Shown in pieces: positions 1-5,575 of a DNA stretch of 7,250 nucleotides. The notes beneath the pieces were generated by a model. That model saw only the letters and a list, made by a program, of their open reading frames with translations, was not told the origin of the DNA and searched no databases. The stretch is from positions 1 to 7,250 of the forward strand of contig USAB01000093.1 in assembly GCA_900552585.1 (NCBI GenBank), read 5' to 3'. Both the position numbers and the translations under genes were made by a program. Origin of the DNA: an uncultured Coriobacteriaceae bacterium. GTDB lineage: Bacteria > Actinomycetota > Coriobacteriia > Coriobacteriales > Eggerthellaceae. Numbering within the stretch: the stretch's first letter is position 1; each line of letters begins with the position of its first letter.

Positions 1-219
1 TGTATCATCGTTATGGCATTCAACCTTCTGGGAGACGGCCTGCGCGATGCCCTGGTCGCTCATGGCGCCGTCGACGACATACGACGCAAGGCCGGCCATA
101 ATCTTATGGTTCAGCAACGTGGAAAGATGGGGCAGCTTGTCGCCCTTGCGTTCCGAGACGTCGTATACGCACAGGCGAATAGTGTTCGATCCAACGTCGA
201 TAATGCCGTATCTGGGCAT
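1..219 (-). CDS. Ppx/GppA family exopolyphosphatase/guanosine pentaphosphatase, N-terminal part (cut by left edge)
   Basis: Only the first 73 codons are present; the gene continues past position 1. The protein begins MPRYGIIDVGSNTIRLCVYD, which is the phosphate-1 nucleotide-binding motif of the ASKHA fold (Asp8, Gly10, Ser11, Asn12) typical of Ppx/GppA phosphatases. Members hydrolyse terminal phosphates of inorganic polyphosphate or pppGpp in the cytoplasm; the fragment does not tell the two activities apart. The ATG at 219-217 is chosen because the motif starts four residues in and an AAGGGG ribosome binding site (230-225) sits 5 nt upstream. It lies 94 bp downstream of the histidine kinase on the same strand, suggesting co-transcription or an internal promoter. 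A Ppx protein beside a two-component system and a PhoU-like gene supports a phosphate theme. Family assignment is confident; the exact substrate is not. Confidence 0.88.
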   Translation of the reverse strand, partial: MPRYGIIDVGSNTIRLCVYDVSERKGDKLPHLSTLLNHKIMAGLASYVVDGAMSDQGIAQAVSQKVECHNDDT

Positions 220-262
220 CGGTTCCCCTTTCGTCCGCCGCAGCGGCGCTGTCTTGGTGTTG

Positions 263-268
263 CTTATA
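263..268 (-). promoter_or_regulatory. Possible -10 element for the Ppx/GppA gene
   Basis: TATAAG on the minus strand matches five of six bases of the TATAAT consensus and lies 43 bp before the ATG at 219, which would give a leader of roughly 35 nt. No convincing -35 box is seen about 17 bp upstream (the bases there read GGAAAC). It could be an internal promoter allowing separate expression from the kinase, or a chance match. Confidence 0.22.
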
Positions 269-289
269 CGGCCCGCAAGGACCGGGTTT

Positions 290-310
290 CCCGCCGGCGC
301 AGCCGGCAGG
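290..310 (-). other. Hairpin in the histidine kinase-Ppx gap, no U-tract
   Basis: On the minus-strand transcript this forms a 9-bp GC-rich stem with a 3-nt loop (TGC), including one G-U pair. The same pair becomes an A-C mismatch on the plus strand, so the structure is better on the minus-strand RNA. It starts 3 bp after the kinase stop codon. No run of T follows (the next bases read AAACCCGG), so it is not a typical intrinsic terminator. It may stabilise an RNA end, slow polymerase, or be incidental in GC-rich DNA. Confidence 0.4.
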
Positions 311-313
311 CCG

Positions 314-1720
314 TCACGACGCGGCGGGCAGGTCCACGACGAATGCCGATCCGCCGCCGGGCGCGTCCTTAATGGTCACGGTGCCGTCGTAGCGCTGCAC
401 GGTGTGCTTCACAATGGCCAGTCCCAGGCCCGTGCCGCCCGTTTCGCGCGAACGCCCCTCTTCAAGGCGGTAGAAGCGCTCGAACACGCGCTCGCGCATC
501 TCGGGAGGAATGCCCGGGCCGGTATCGGATACCGTGAATTCCACGCGATTGCTTCCGTCGCGCTCCAACGTGCGGAACGAAACCTTCACCTTGCCGCCGG
601 GATGGTTGTAGCGGATGGCGTTGTCTATCAGGTTGTAGAATGTCTCCTCCAGCAGCGTCTCGGCGCCGCGCACGCGGATGGGCTCGTCCGCCGGCTCCAG
701 CTCCACGGTCACCTGCCGTTCGTCCGCGACCGTCTTCAGGCGATCCGCCACCTGCTGTGCCACCCAGACCAGGTCGACATCCGAGATCTCGGCCTGCCCC
801 AGCGCAGATTCGTCCAAGCGTGACAGCGTCAGCACGTCGTCGATAAGCGCGCGCATGGACTCCGCCTCGGAATGGATGAGCCCGGCGAACTTCGCCGTGT
901 CCTGCTGGCTGACAATGCCCGCCTGCATCAATTCGGAATACCCGCTGATGACCTGCAGCGGCGTCTTCATCTCATGGCTCACGTTCGCGGAGAATTCGCG
1001 ACGCGTCTCCACGGCCGCCTCCAGTTCCTTGTTCTGCCGGCGCAGCTGGTTCTGCTGGTCGGAGATGCGCTGCATCAGCGGCCGCATCTCCACGTAGATA
1101 TCGTTGTTCAGGGGATTGCTCAGGTCCATGCGGTCGATCGGGCGCATGATGTGGCGCGTCAGCACACGCGACAGACCGAATCCCACGGCCACGATGAGCG
1201 CCGCCGCCAGCAGCAGCGAGGGAAGCATGCCCTCTAGGAACGAGAGAAGGGAATGCCGCGTTTCCGCCAAGCGGACCACGGATCCGTCCGTCAGACGCTC
1301 GGCCGCATAGATGGTCTGCTGGCCCAACGTATCGGAATAGCGCAGGATGGACGATTCGCCGTTCTCCTCTGCCTGCTTGAACTCCGTGCGGTCGGAATGA
1401 TTGCCCAACTGCGAGACATCAACCTGGTTGTCGTACGAGACCGTGCCATCTTTCTCGATCAGCGTGCAGCGCAAGCCCGACCACGGCACGGATTCCAGAT
1501 ACGCCTTCTGCTCCTTCGCGGTCTTGCCGTCAAGCTGAGATGCCGTCTGGCGCACCTGGCCGAGAAGCTGGTTCTCCGCATCCGTCTCGTACGAGTTGTA
1601 AAACATGGAGATGGCAGCCACGGCAAAAACCACCATGGCCAATATGGAAAAGCCCGTCAATCCTGCGAAGATATGCCGTGCCAAACTGCCGCGTTCGCGG
1701 CCGGGAACATGTCCGGGCAT
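314..1720 (-). CDS. Membrane sensor histidine kinase, PhoR-like (HAMP-HisKA-HATPase)
   Basis: A complete 468-residue sensor kinase. A first membrane helix (about 17-40) and a second (about 164-186) bracket an extracytoplasmic sensor region of about 120 residues. A HAMP-like linker with an Arg-Pro-Ile-Asp motif (193-196) follows, then a coiled stretch (about 220-242). The dimerisation/phosphoacceptor box FSANVSHEMKTPL carries His249. The ATP-binding domain has the N box (NLIDNAIRYN, from Asn363), G1 box DTGPGI (399-404), F box FERFYR (413-418) and G2 box GGTGLGLAI (428-436), so all catalytic motifs are intact. It should autophosphorylate and pass phosphate to the regulator encoded just upstream. 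The ATG at 1720-1718 lies 3 bp after the regulator stop, with a weak GGAAGA site within the regulator's end; translational coupling is likely. Unlike proteobacterial PhoR there is no cytoplasmic PAS domain between HAMP and HisKA. The signal sensed is not visible; a phosphate role is inferred from the neighbours. Confidence 0.93.
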   Translation of the reverse strand: MPGHVPGRERGSLARHIFAGLTGFSILAMVVFAVAAISMFYNSYETDAENQLLGQVRQTASQLDGKTAKEQKAYLESVPWSGLRCTLIEKDGTVSYDNQVDVSQLGNHSDRTEFKQAEENGESSILRYSDTLGQQTIYAAERLTDGSVVRLAETRHSLLSFLEGMLPSLLLAAALIVAVGFGLSRVLTRHIMRPIDRMDLSNPLNNDIYVEMRPLMQRISDQQNQLRRQNKELEAAVETRREFSANVSHEMKTPLQVISGYSELMQAGIVSQQDTAKFAGLIHSEAESMRALIDDVLTLSRLDESALGQAEISDVDLVWVAQQVADRLKTVADERQVTVELEPADEPIRVRGAETLLEETFYNLIDNAIRYNHPGGKVKVSFRTLERDGSNRVEFTVSDTGPGIPPEMRERVFERFYRLEEGRSRETGGTGLGLAIVKHTVQRYDGTVTIKDAPGGGSAFVVDLPAAS

Positions 1721-1723
1721 CCG

Positions 1724-2419
1724 CTAGTCTTCCACGGGCTTGATACGATAACCCACGCCGCGGACGGTCTGGATGAGATGGTCCGTACCCGGGCAGGCGT
1801 CGGAAAGCTTGCGGCGCAACGTCTGGATATGCGCGTCAACCGTGCGTGTCTCGCCGACGAACGTAATATGCCAGACGTCCTCTAACAGCTGCGTACGCGA
1901 AAGCGCCTGGCCCTCGTGGGCGATCAGGGCGCGCAGCAGCTCGAATTCCTTCAGCGTCAGCTCCACCAGGACGCCGTTGACATGAACCTCATGCGCCCGC
2001 GTGTCCACGGAGATGGGGCCGCACGTCAGGCGATCCTCCGGCGCTGTGGAGTCCAGCTTCGCGCGGCGCAGCAGCGCCTTGCAGCGGCTGACAAGCTCCA
2101 TCATGCCGAACGGCTTCGCCAAGTAGTCGTCCGCGCCGGCGTCCAGGCCCTGGACCTTGTCGAGCTCCGTGCCCTTTGCCGTCAGCATCATGATGGGAAC
2201 CGTGGCGGTAGCGGGATCGTTGCGCAGCTGCGTCAGCACCTGCATGCCGTCCATGCCCGGAAGCATGATGTCCAGCAGCACCAGGTCAGGAGCCTGCACC
2301 CGGCAAGCCGCGAAGAACGGCTCCGCTTTCGCGAACCCCTCCGCCTCGAGGCCGGACTGGCGCAGCGCGTACAGCGCCAGCTCGCGGATATTCGTGTCAT
2401 CTTCAACGTAGTAGATCAT
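1724..2419 (-). CDS. OmpR/PhoB-family response regulator (PhoP/PhoB-like)
   Basis: A complete 231-residue two-domain regulator. The receiver domain (about 1-118) has the acidic pocket Glu6-Asp7-Asp8, phosphoacceptor Asp50 in LVLLDIMLPGMDG, the switch Thr80 in MMLTAKG, and Lys102 in YLAKPF. The winged-helix DNA-binding domain (about 130-228) has the usual LTLKEFELL segment, the recognition helix region TVDAHIQTLRRKL, and the terminal wing TVRGVGYRI. Length and architecture are standard for PhoB/PhoP-type transcription factors, which bind tandem direct repeats as head-to-tail dimers. The cognate kinase begins 3 bp downstream. The start at 2419 puts the first beta strand immediately at residue 2, as expected. 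No good ribosome binding site precedes it, only GAATGAAG. The target genes are unknown; phosphate control is inferred from the DUF47 and Ppx neighbours. Confidence 0.94.
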   Translation of the reverse strand: MIYYVEDDTNIRELALYALRQSGLEAEGFAKAEPFFAACRVQAPDLVLLDIMLPGMDGMQVLTQLRNDPATATVPIMMLTAKGTELDKVQGLDAGADDYLAKPFGMMELVSRCKALLRRAKLDSTAPEDRLTCGPISVDTRAHEVHVNGVLVELTLKEFELLRALIAHEGQALSRTQLLEDVWHITFVGETRTVDAHIQTLRRKLSDACPGTDHLIQTVRGVGYRIKPVED

Positions 2420-2548
2420 GGCTTCATTCTAGTGCCGTACTCGTTTTGCCGACGGCGCGACGGTGTCAAATCTTTGCAAACTCACAACGTCGGCCCGGCA
2501 GACAGCATTCGCCTGCCGGCAGAGCACCCTGCGCATTCGGCTGCGCGC
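2420..2548 (-). promoter_or_regulatory. Gap between DUF47 gene and response regulator: candidate promoter elements and hairpins
   Basis: On the minus strand a perfect TTGACA (2469-2464) could be a -35 box, but the bases 17 bp downstream (AAACGA) are a poor -10. A TAGAAT hexamer (2431-2426) resembles a -10 and ends 6 bp before the regulator ATG, which would give a nearly leaderless mRNA; its own -35 position (CGTCGG) is poor. Just upstream, TTTGCAA and TTTGACA (within 2480-2464) form an imperfect repeat with 10-bp spacing. Two hairpins are possible: a 5-bp stem at 2531-2546, 2 bp after the DUF47 stop, and a 7-bp stem at 2495-2519 (CCGGCAG/CTGCCGG, 11-nt loop). Neither is followed by a T-run, so DUF47 transcription may read through into the regulator. 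Confidence 0.3.
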
Positions 2549-3301
2549 CTAACGCGACTGCGCGATGATGGCCTCCATGCTTTCGGCAACCTGCTCCAGC
2601 GAGTCCATGGCATCCTCGAATTTCTCGTACAGCGCGGCCGTGATCTGGCGTTTCTCGCCCGTCATCTCATCCGTGGCATACAGGTTGTGCATCGCGGAGA
2701 TGAAGATCGCATCGCACGCGCTCTCGCGCTGCGCCACGCCCGTCACGCGCACGTAGATTTCGTCGTAGAACCGCTCGTAGCTGTCCATGCGCTCGCATGC
2801 CTCGCGGAGCAGCGTGACGGATGCCGCCATATGCTCCAGCACGTCGCGCATGCGCGGCTGCATGTACTTCGCCCCGTAGATATACGCGAAGATGGCAATG
2901 TCCTCGATTTTGTCCGTGGCGTTCTCCACGCTGTTCGCCAACATCACCATGCCGTCCCGATCCGCCGGCACGATAAGATCCGTCAGCAGATGGATGCGCA
3001 GGTCATGGTCGACAGAATCCGCATCGTTCTCCACCACATGGAGCGCCGCCATCAGCTGTTCGGTGCCCATTTCGCCGGCATTGAACGCGGAAAGCAGGTT
3101 CTGCGTTATTTCCTCGCAATAGCCGACCTGCTTGTTGAACGCCTCGTAGTAATTGAACCGGACACGGGAGCGCGCGGCCTGACGCGGTGCGCCATGCCCC
3201 GTTCTCGTGTTGGCATGCCTTTTTGCCGAAGCGTCCTGCAAACCGGAAAGCGGAGCGGGCTTTGCCGCCAACGTATCGGCGAATGCGTCGAGTACTCCCA
3301 T
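2549..3301 (-). CDS. DUF47 (PhoU-like) family protein with extended N-terminus
   Basis: A 250-residue soluble, mostly helical protein. Residues about 49-250 match the DUF47/PhoU_div family: an N-Y-Y-E-A-F start (50-55), an acidic helix HVVENDADSVDHD (88-100), then PADRD (112-116), and an ENATDKIED segment (126-134) resembling the metal-binding acidic repeats of PhoU-like proteins. DUF47 proteins are commonly encoded next to Pit-type phosphate transporters and are thought to modulate phosphate uptake or signalling. Here no pit gene is adjacent; a response regulator and kinase follow after 129 bp. The first 48 residues form an extra basic, Ala/Arg/Gly-rich segment not expected in the roughly 205-residue family. 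ATG at 3301 is preferred because an AAGGGGGG site lies about 8 nt upstream and no other Met precedes the domain. It is not classical PhoU, which has two matched three-helix repeats in the Pst operon. Family is confident; molecular role is inferred. Confidence 0.86.
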   Translation of the reverse strand: MGVLDAFADTLAAKPAPLSGLQDASAKRHANTRTGHGAPRQAARSRVRFNYYEAFNKQVGYCEEITQNLLSAFNAGEMGTEQLMAALHVVENDADSVDHDLRIHLLTDLIVPADRDGMVMLANSVENATDKIEDIAIFAYIYGAKYMQPRMRDVLEHMAASVTLLREACERMDSYERFYDEIYVRVTGVAQRESACDAIFISAMHNLYATDEMTGEKRQITAALYEKFEDAMDSLEQVAESMEAIIAQSR

Positions 3302-3449
3302 ACGCCATTCCCCCCTTCATTTGGATTCTCTCTCAGTAGATGCTGCGCAAACCGTGCCAATATTTCGCTATAAGCGTGTAATGCTCCGGCAAAATGCCTG
3401 TTTATTCATTGTTTCGTCGCCCAAGATCACCGATGTCACCACCCGATGC

Positions 3450-3459
3450 GATGTACATC
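3450..3459. repeat. 10-bp perfect palindrome GATGTACATC
   Basis: GATGTACATC reads the same on both strands and lies in the divergent intergenic region about 150 bp from each start codon. CGATG also occurs at 3431, 3444 and 3449. It may be a dimer operator or a chance palindrome. Confidence 0.3.
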
Positions 3460-3461
3460 TC

Positions 3462-3481
3462 CGAATACGCAACGAATATGC
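3462..3481 (+). repeat. Tandem direct repeat with 11-bp period (possible response-regulator site)
   Basis: CGAATACGC (3462-3470) and CGAATATGC (3473-3481) match at eight of nine bases with an 11-bp start-to-start spacing. An 11-bp period is the known arrangement of PhoB/PhoP half-sites bound by head-to-tail dimers, and an OmpR/PhoB-type regulator is encoded nearby. The sequence itself does not match the published E. coli, Bacillus or Streptomyces Pho boxes, so the link is inference. Confidence 0.3.
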
Positions 3482-3501
3482 GGGCATTGCTTGCCGCCGG
3501 A

Positions 3502-3530
3502 TTGGGACAGAGCCGAAATGAACGTACAAA
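3502..3530 (+). promoter_or_regulatory. Candidate sigma-A-type promoter upstream of pepF
   Basis: TTGGGA (3502-3507) and TACAAA (3525-3530) each match four of six consensus bases and are separated by an ideal 17 bp. Start of transcription would be near 3537, giving a leader of about 60 nt. A competing -10, TACAAT at 3567-3572, matches five of six bases but lacks a -35 box. Confidence 0.3.
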
Positions 3531-3566
3531 CTCTGCACCCACGAAAGCGCACAGCGGCATTTCGCC

Positions 3567-3572
3567 TACAAT
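3567..3572 (+). promoter_or_regulatory. Alternative -10 element for pepF
   Basis: TACAAT differs from the consensus by one base and lies 27 bp before the pepF ATG, which would give a short leader of about 20 nt that still contains the ribosome binding site. No recognisable -35 hexamer is found 16-18 bp upstream. Confidence 0.28.
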
Positions 3573-3587
3573 TGGGCACGGAAATCG

Positions 3588-3595
3588 AAAGGAGA
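3588..3595 (+). promoter_or_regulatory. Ribosome binding site of pepF
   Basis: AAAGGAGA is a near-perfect Shine-Dalgarno sequence, 4-5 nt before the ATG at 3600. It fixes the start codon and is the strongest such site in the window. Confidence 0.85.
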
Positions 3596-3599
3596 GCAC

Positions 3600-5396
3600 A
3601 TGGCATACGAATCCCGTGACCAGATTCCCGAGCAATACCGCTGGGATCTTTCCAGCATGTACCCGAACGATGAAGCGTTCCTGAAGGCGCTCGAGAAGGC
3701 GAAGCGCTTTCCAGAGCAGCTATCCGCATTCGCAGGCACGATCGCCCAGAATCCGGAGAGGCTGCTGGCGTTCCTGAAGCTGGACGACGAGGTGGGCATC
3801 GTTTTAGGCAAACTGGTGAATTATTCCCAGCGAAAAAGCGACGAGGACACCCGCAATTCCATGTATCAGGATTACGCCGCGCAGGTCATGACGCTGTATA
3901 CCGCCATCGCCGGTGCCGAATCGTGGTTCGCCTCCGAATTGCTGACTGTCAACGATGCCGAAATGGATCGCTTCTATGCTGAAGAGCCCGAACTCAAGCT
4001 GTACCGCCGGGCACTGGACCGCATCTTCGCCCAGCGCGCGCACACGCTGTCCCCCGCCGAGGAGAAGTTGCTGGCCGCGGCGTCCGACATGGCAACGCAG
4101 CCCGAGAACATCTACTCGCTGCTGGCAGACGCGGACCTGCGCTTCGAAGACGCCGTAGATGCGCAAGGCACGGCGCATCCCGTCACGCACGGCAGCTACA
4201 TCCCGCTCATGATGTCGCCGGACCGCGCGCTGCGCAAATCCGCATTCGATTCGCTCTACCGCACGTACGGCCAGTTCCGTAACACGTGCGCCGCCACGCT
4301 GGCTGCGCAGATGAAGCAGCAGAAGTTCTTCGCGGACGCCCGGCACTACCCCTCCACGTTGGACTGGGCGCTGGACCGCAACGAGGTGCCCACGGCCGTC
4401 TACACGAACCTGATCCAAGCTGTGCGCCGCAACCTGCCGGCCCTGTACAAGTATGTCAACCTGCGCAAGCGCCTGCTGGGCGTGGATGAGCTGCACTTCT
4501 GGGACCTGTATGTGCCCGTGGTGGAGAACGTGGACCTGAAATTCACGTACGAAGAAGCCTGCGATCTGATATTGAAGGCGCTCGAGCCCCTGGGGCAGGA
4601 TTACCTGGACATTGTGCGCGATGCCCTTGTCAGCCGATGGGTGGACGTGTACGAGACGCCGGGCAAGCGCAGCGGTGCGTATTCCGCCGGCGGCTACGGC
4701 ATGCATCCCGTGATCTGCATGAGCTTCCAGGGCACGCTGGACGATGTGTTCACGCTCATCCACGAAATGGGCCATTCCGTGCACACGTACCTGTCCTGCC
4801 ACAACCAGCCTCCCGCCTACGCGGACTACGTCATCTTCGTCGCCGAGGTGGCCAGCACGTGCAACGAGGCGCTGCTGACGCAGTACCTGCTGGCCCACAT
4901 GGACGACCCGGCAAAGCGCGCATACGTGCTGAACCATTTCCTGGAGCAGTTCCGCGGCACCATCTACCGCCAGTGCATGTTCGCGGAATTCGAGCTGGAG
5001 GTGAACCGGATGTGCGCCAAAGGACGCGGCATCACGGCGGATGCGCTCTGCGAGTTGTACCGCACGCTGAACCGCGATTACTACGGCCCGGGCATCGTGC
5101 TGGACGACGCCATCTCGCTGGAGTGGGCGCGCATCCCGCACTTCTACTACGAGTACTACGTGTACCAGTACTCGACGGGCTTCGCAGCCGCCTGCGCGCT
5201 GTCGCAGCGCATCCTGAGCGAAGGCGAGCCGGCGGTGCGGGGCTACCTGGGTTTCTTGAAGGGCGGCAGCTCGAAGGCGCCCATCGACCTGCTGCGCGGC
5301 GCCGGCGTGGACATGGCCTCGCCCGAACCGGTGGATGCGGCCCTGCAATGGTTCGACCGCCTGGTGGACGAGCTGGCGAAGATGCAAGAGCAATAG
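3600..5396 (+). CDS. pepF: Oligoendopeptidase F (peptidase family M3B)
   Basis: A complete 598-residue cytoplasmic zinc metallopeptidase, the usual length for PepF. The helical N-terminal domain (about 1-200) is followed by the M3 catalytic domain (about 205-585). The zinc motif HEMGH is at 388-392, giving ligands His388 and His392 and catalytic Glu389; the downstream AEVAST segment supplies the third ligand, Glu416. The late motif RIPHFYYEYY (511-520) carries the His/Tyr residues that shape the substrate site in M3 enzymes. PepF cleaves short oligopeptides of roughly 7-17 residues and takes part in peptide recycling and use. There is no signal peptide or membrane segment. The start is fixed by a strong AAAGGAGA site. 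It is transcribed divergently from the DUF47 gene and converges on the tRNA-Glu/hemL group, so it appears to be a single-gene unit ending at the hairpin at 5418-5454. All key residues are intact. Confidence 0.96.
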   Translation: MAYESRDQIPEQYRWDLSSMYPNDEAFLKALEKAKRFPEQLSAFAGTIAQNPERLLAFLKLDDEVGIVLGKLVNYSQRKSDEDTRNSMYQDYAAQVMTLYTAIAGAESWFASELLTVNDAEMDRFYAEEPELKLYRRALDRIFAQRAHTLSPAEEKLLAAASDMATQPENIYSLLADADLRFEDAVDAQGTAHPVTHGSYIPLMMSPDRALRKSAFDSLYRTYGQFRNTCAATLAAQMKQQKFFADARHYPSTLDWALDRNEVPTAVYTNLIQAVRRNLPALYKYVNLRKRLLGVDELHFWDLYVPVVENVDLKFTYEEACDLILKALEPLGQDYLDIVRDALVSRWVDVYETPGKRSGAYSAGGYGMHPVICMSFQGTLDDVFTLIHEMGHSVHTYLSCHNQPPAYADYVIFVAEVASTCNEALLTQYLLAHMDDPAKRAYVLNHFLEQFRGTIYRQCMFAEFELEVNRMCAKGRGITADALCELYRTLNRDYYGPGIVLDDAISLEWARIPHFYYEYYVYQYSTGFAAACALSQRILSEGEPAVRGYLGFLKGGSSKAPIDLLRGAGVDMASPEPVDAALQWFDRLVDELAKMQEQ

Positions 5397-5413
5397 GCAG
5401 ACGCAAGAATGCG

Positions 5414-5454
5414 AAAAACGGCCGGGACGCAGCTGCATGCCGCATCCCGGCCGT
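5414..5454 (-). terminator. Intrinsic terminator after tRNA-Glu, also serving pepF
   Basis: A perfect 10-bp stem (ACGGCCGGGA at 5418-5427 and its complement at 5445-5454) encloses a 17-nt loop. Read on the minus strand it is followed by TTTTT (5418-5414), a proper U-tract, and begins 10 nt after the tRNA CCA end. Read on the plus strand, 21 bp after the pepF stop, it is followed only by CGTTGTTC, a weaker tail. It therefore looks optimised for the tRNA side but can act in both directions. Confidence 0.88.
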
Positions 5455-5464
5455 CGTTGTTCAC

Positions 5465-5540
5465 TGGTGCCCCCAGAAGAATTCGAATCTCCGTTACCGA
5501 CCTGAGAAGCCGGCGTCCTTGGCCGCTAGACGATGGGGGC
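5465..5540 (-). tRNA. tRNA-Glu (anticodon CTC)
   Basis: A 76-nt cloverleaf on the minus strand. The acceptor stem is GCCCCCA paired with TGGGGGC, followed by discriminator A and an encoded CCA. The D arm has GTC/GAC; the anticodon stem is CCGGC/GTCGG with one G-U pair, and its loop TTCTCAG gives anticodon CTC, reading GAG. The variable loop is short (TAAC). The T arm is GGAGA/TCTTC with loop TTCGAAT. It sits 35 bp after the hemL stop on the same strand, and the terminator follows directly. Glu-tRNA is both a protein-synthesis substrate and the precursor of 5-aminolevulinate in the C5 pathway, which HemL completes. Confidence 0.97.
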
Positions 5541-5547
5541 GCATGAC

Positions 5548-5553
5548 AGTATA
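5548..5553 (-). promoter_or_regulatory. Possible -10 element of tRNA-Glu
   Basis: TATACT on the minus strand matches five of six consensus bases and ends 7 bp before the mature tRNA 5' end, so transcription would begin at or next to the first tRNA base. No good -35 hexamer is visible; the region 16-18 bp upstream overlaps the hemL stop. Transcription from hemL read-through is an alternative, since no terminator separates them. Confidence 0.4.
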
Positions 5554-5575
5554 CCGAACCGCCTGCGAAAAGCCG

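Larger units (their letters stand above)
3302..3599. promoter_or_regulatory. Divergent intergenic region between DUF47 gene and pepF
   Basis: These 298 bp carry no convincing gene and are visibly richer in A and T than the flanking coding DNA. Small open frames here lack ribosome binding sites and family features. For the minus-strand DUF47 gene the best -10 I can find is TATAGC (3372-3367) with a weak TTTTGC box 16 bp upstream. For pepF there are two plus-strand candidates, listed separately. The centre holds a palindrome and direct repeats that could be operators. Confidence 0.6.

Noticed and set aside
2495..2519. CCGGCAG/CTGCCGG inverted repeat as an intrinsic terminator of the DUF47 gene
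   Set aside because: No T-run follows on the minus strand (next bases GCCGACG), so termination here is not supported; kept only as a possible hairpin.
1916..3373. 485-residue plus-strand open frame across the regulator and DUF47 genes
   Set aside because: It spans two clear minus-strand genes and their gap, has Arg/His-rich composition and no family signature; long antisense frames are expected at this GC content.
3402..3635. 77-residue minus-strand open frame in the intergenic region
   Set aside because: It overlaps the pepF start and its ribosome binding site, has no good ribosome binding site of its own, and no conserved motif.
3804..5438. 544-residue open frame on the minus strand antisense to pepF
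   Set aside because: It is a shadow of pepF in GC-rich DNA: rich in Arg, His, Val and Gln, with no recognisable motif. The pepF frame has all family residues.
5465..5540. tRNA gene as an integration site for a mobile element
   Set aside because: tRNA genes are common attachment sites, but there is no integrase, no repeated tRNA end and no foreign-looking DNA; both sides are ordinary core genes.
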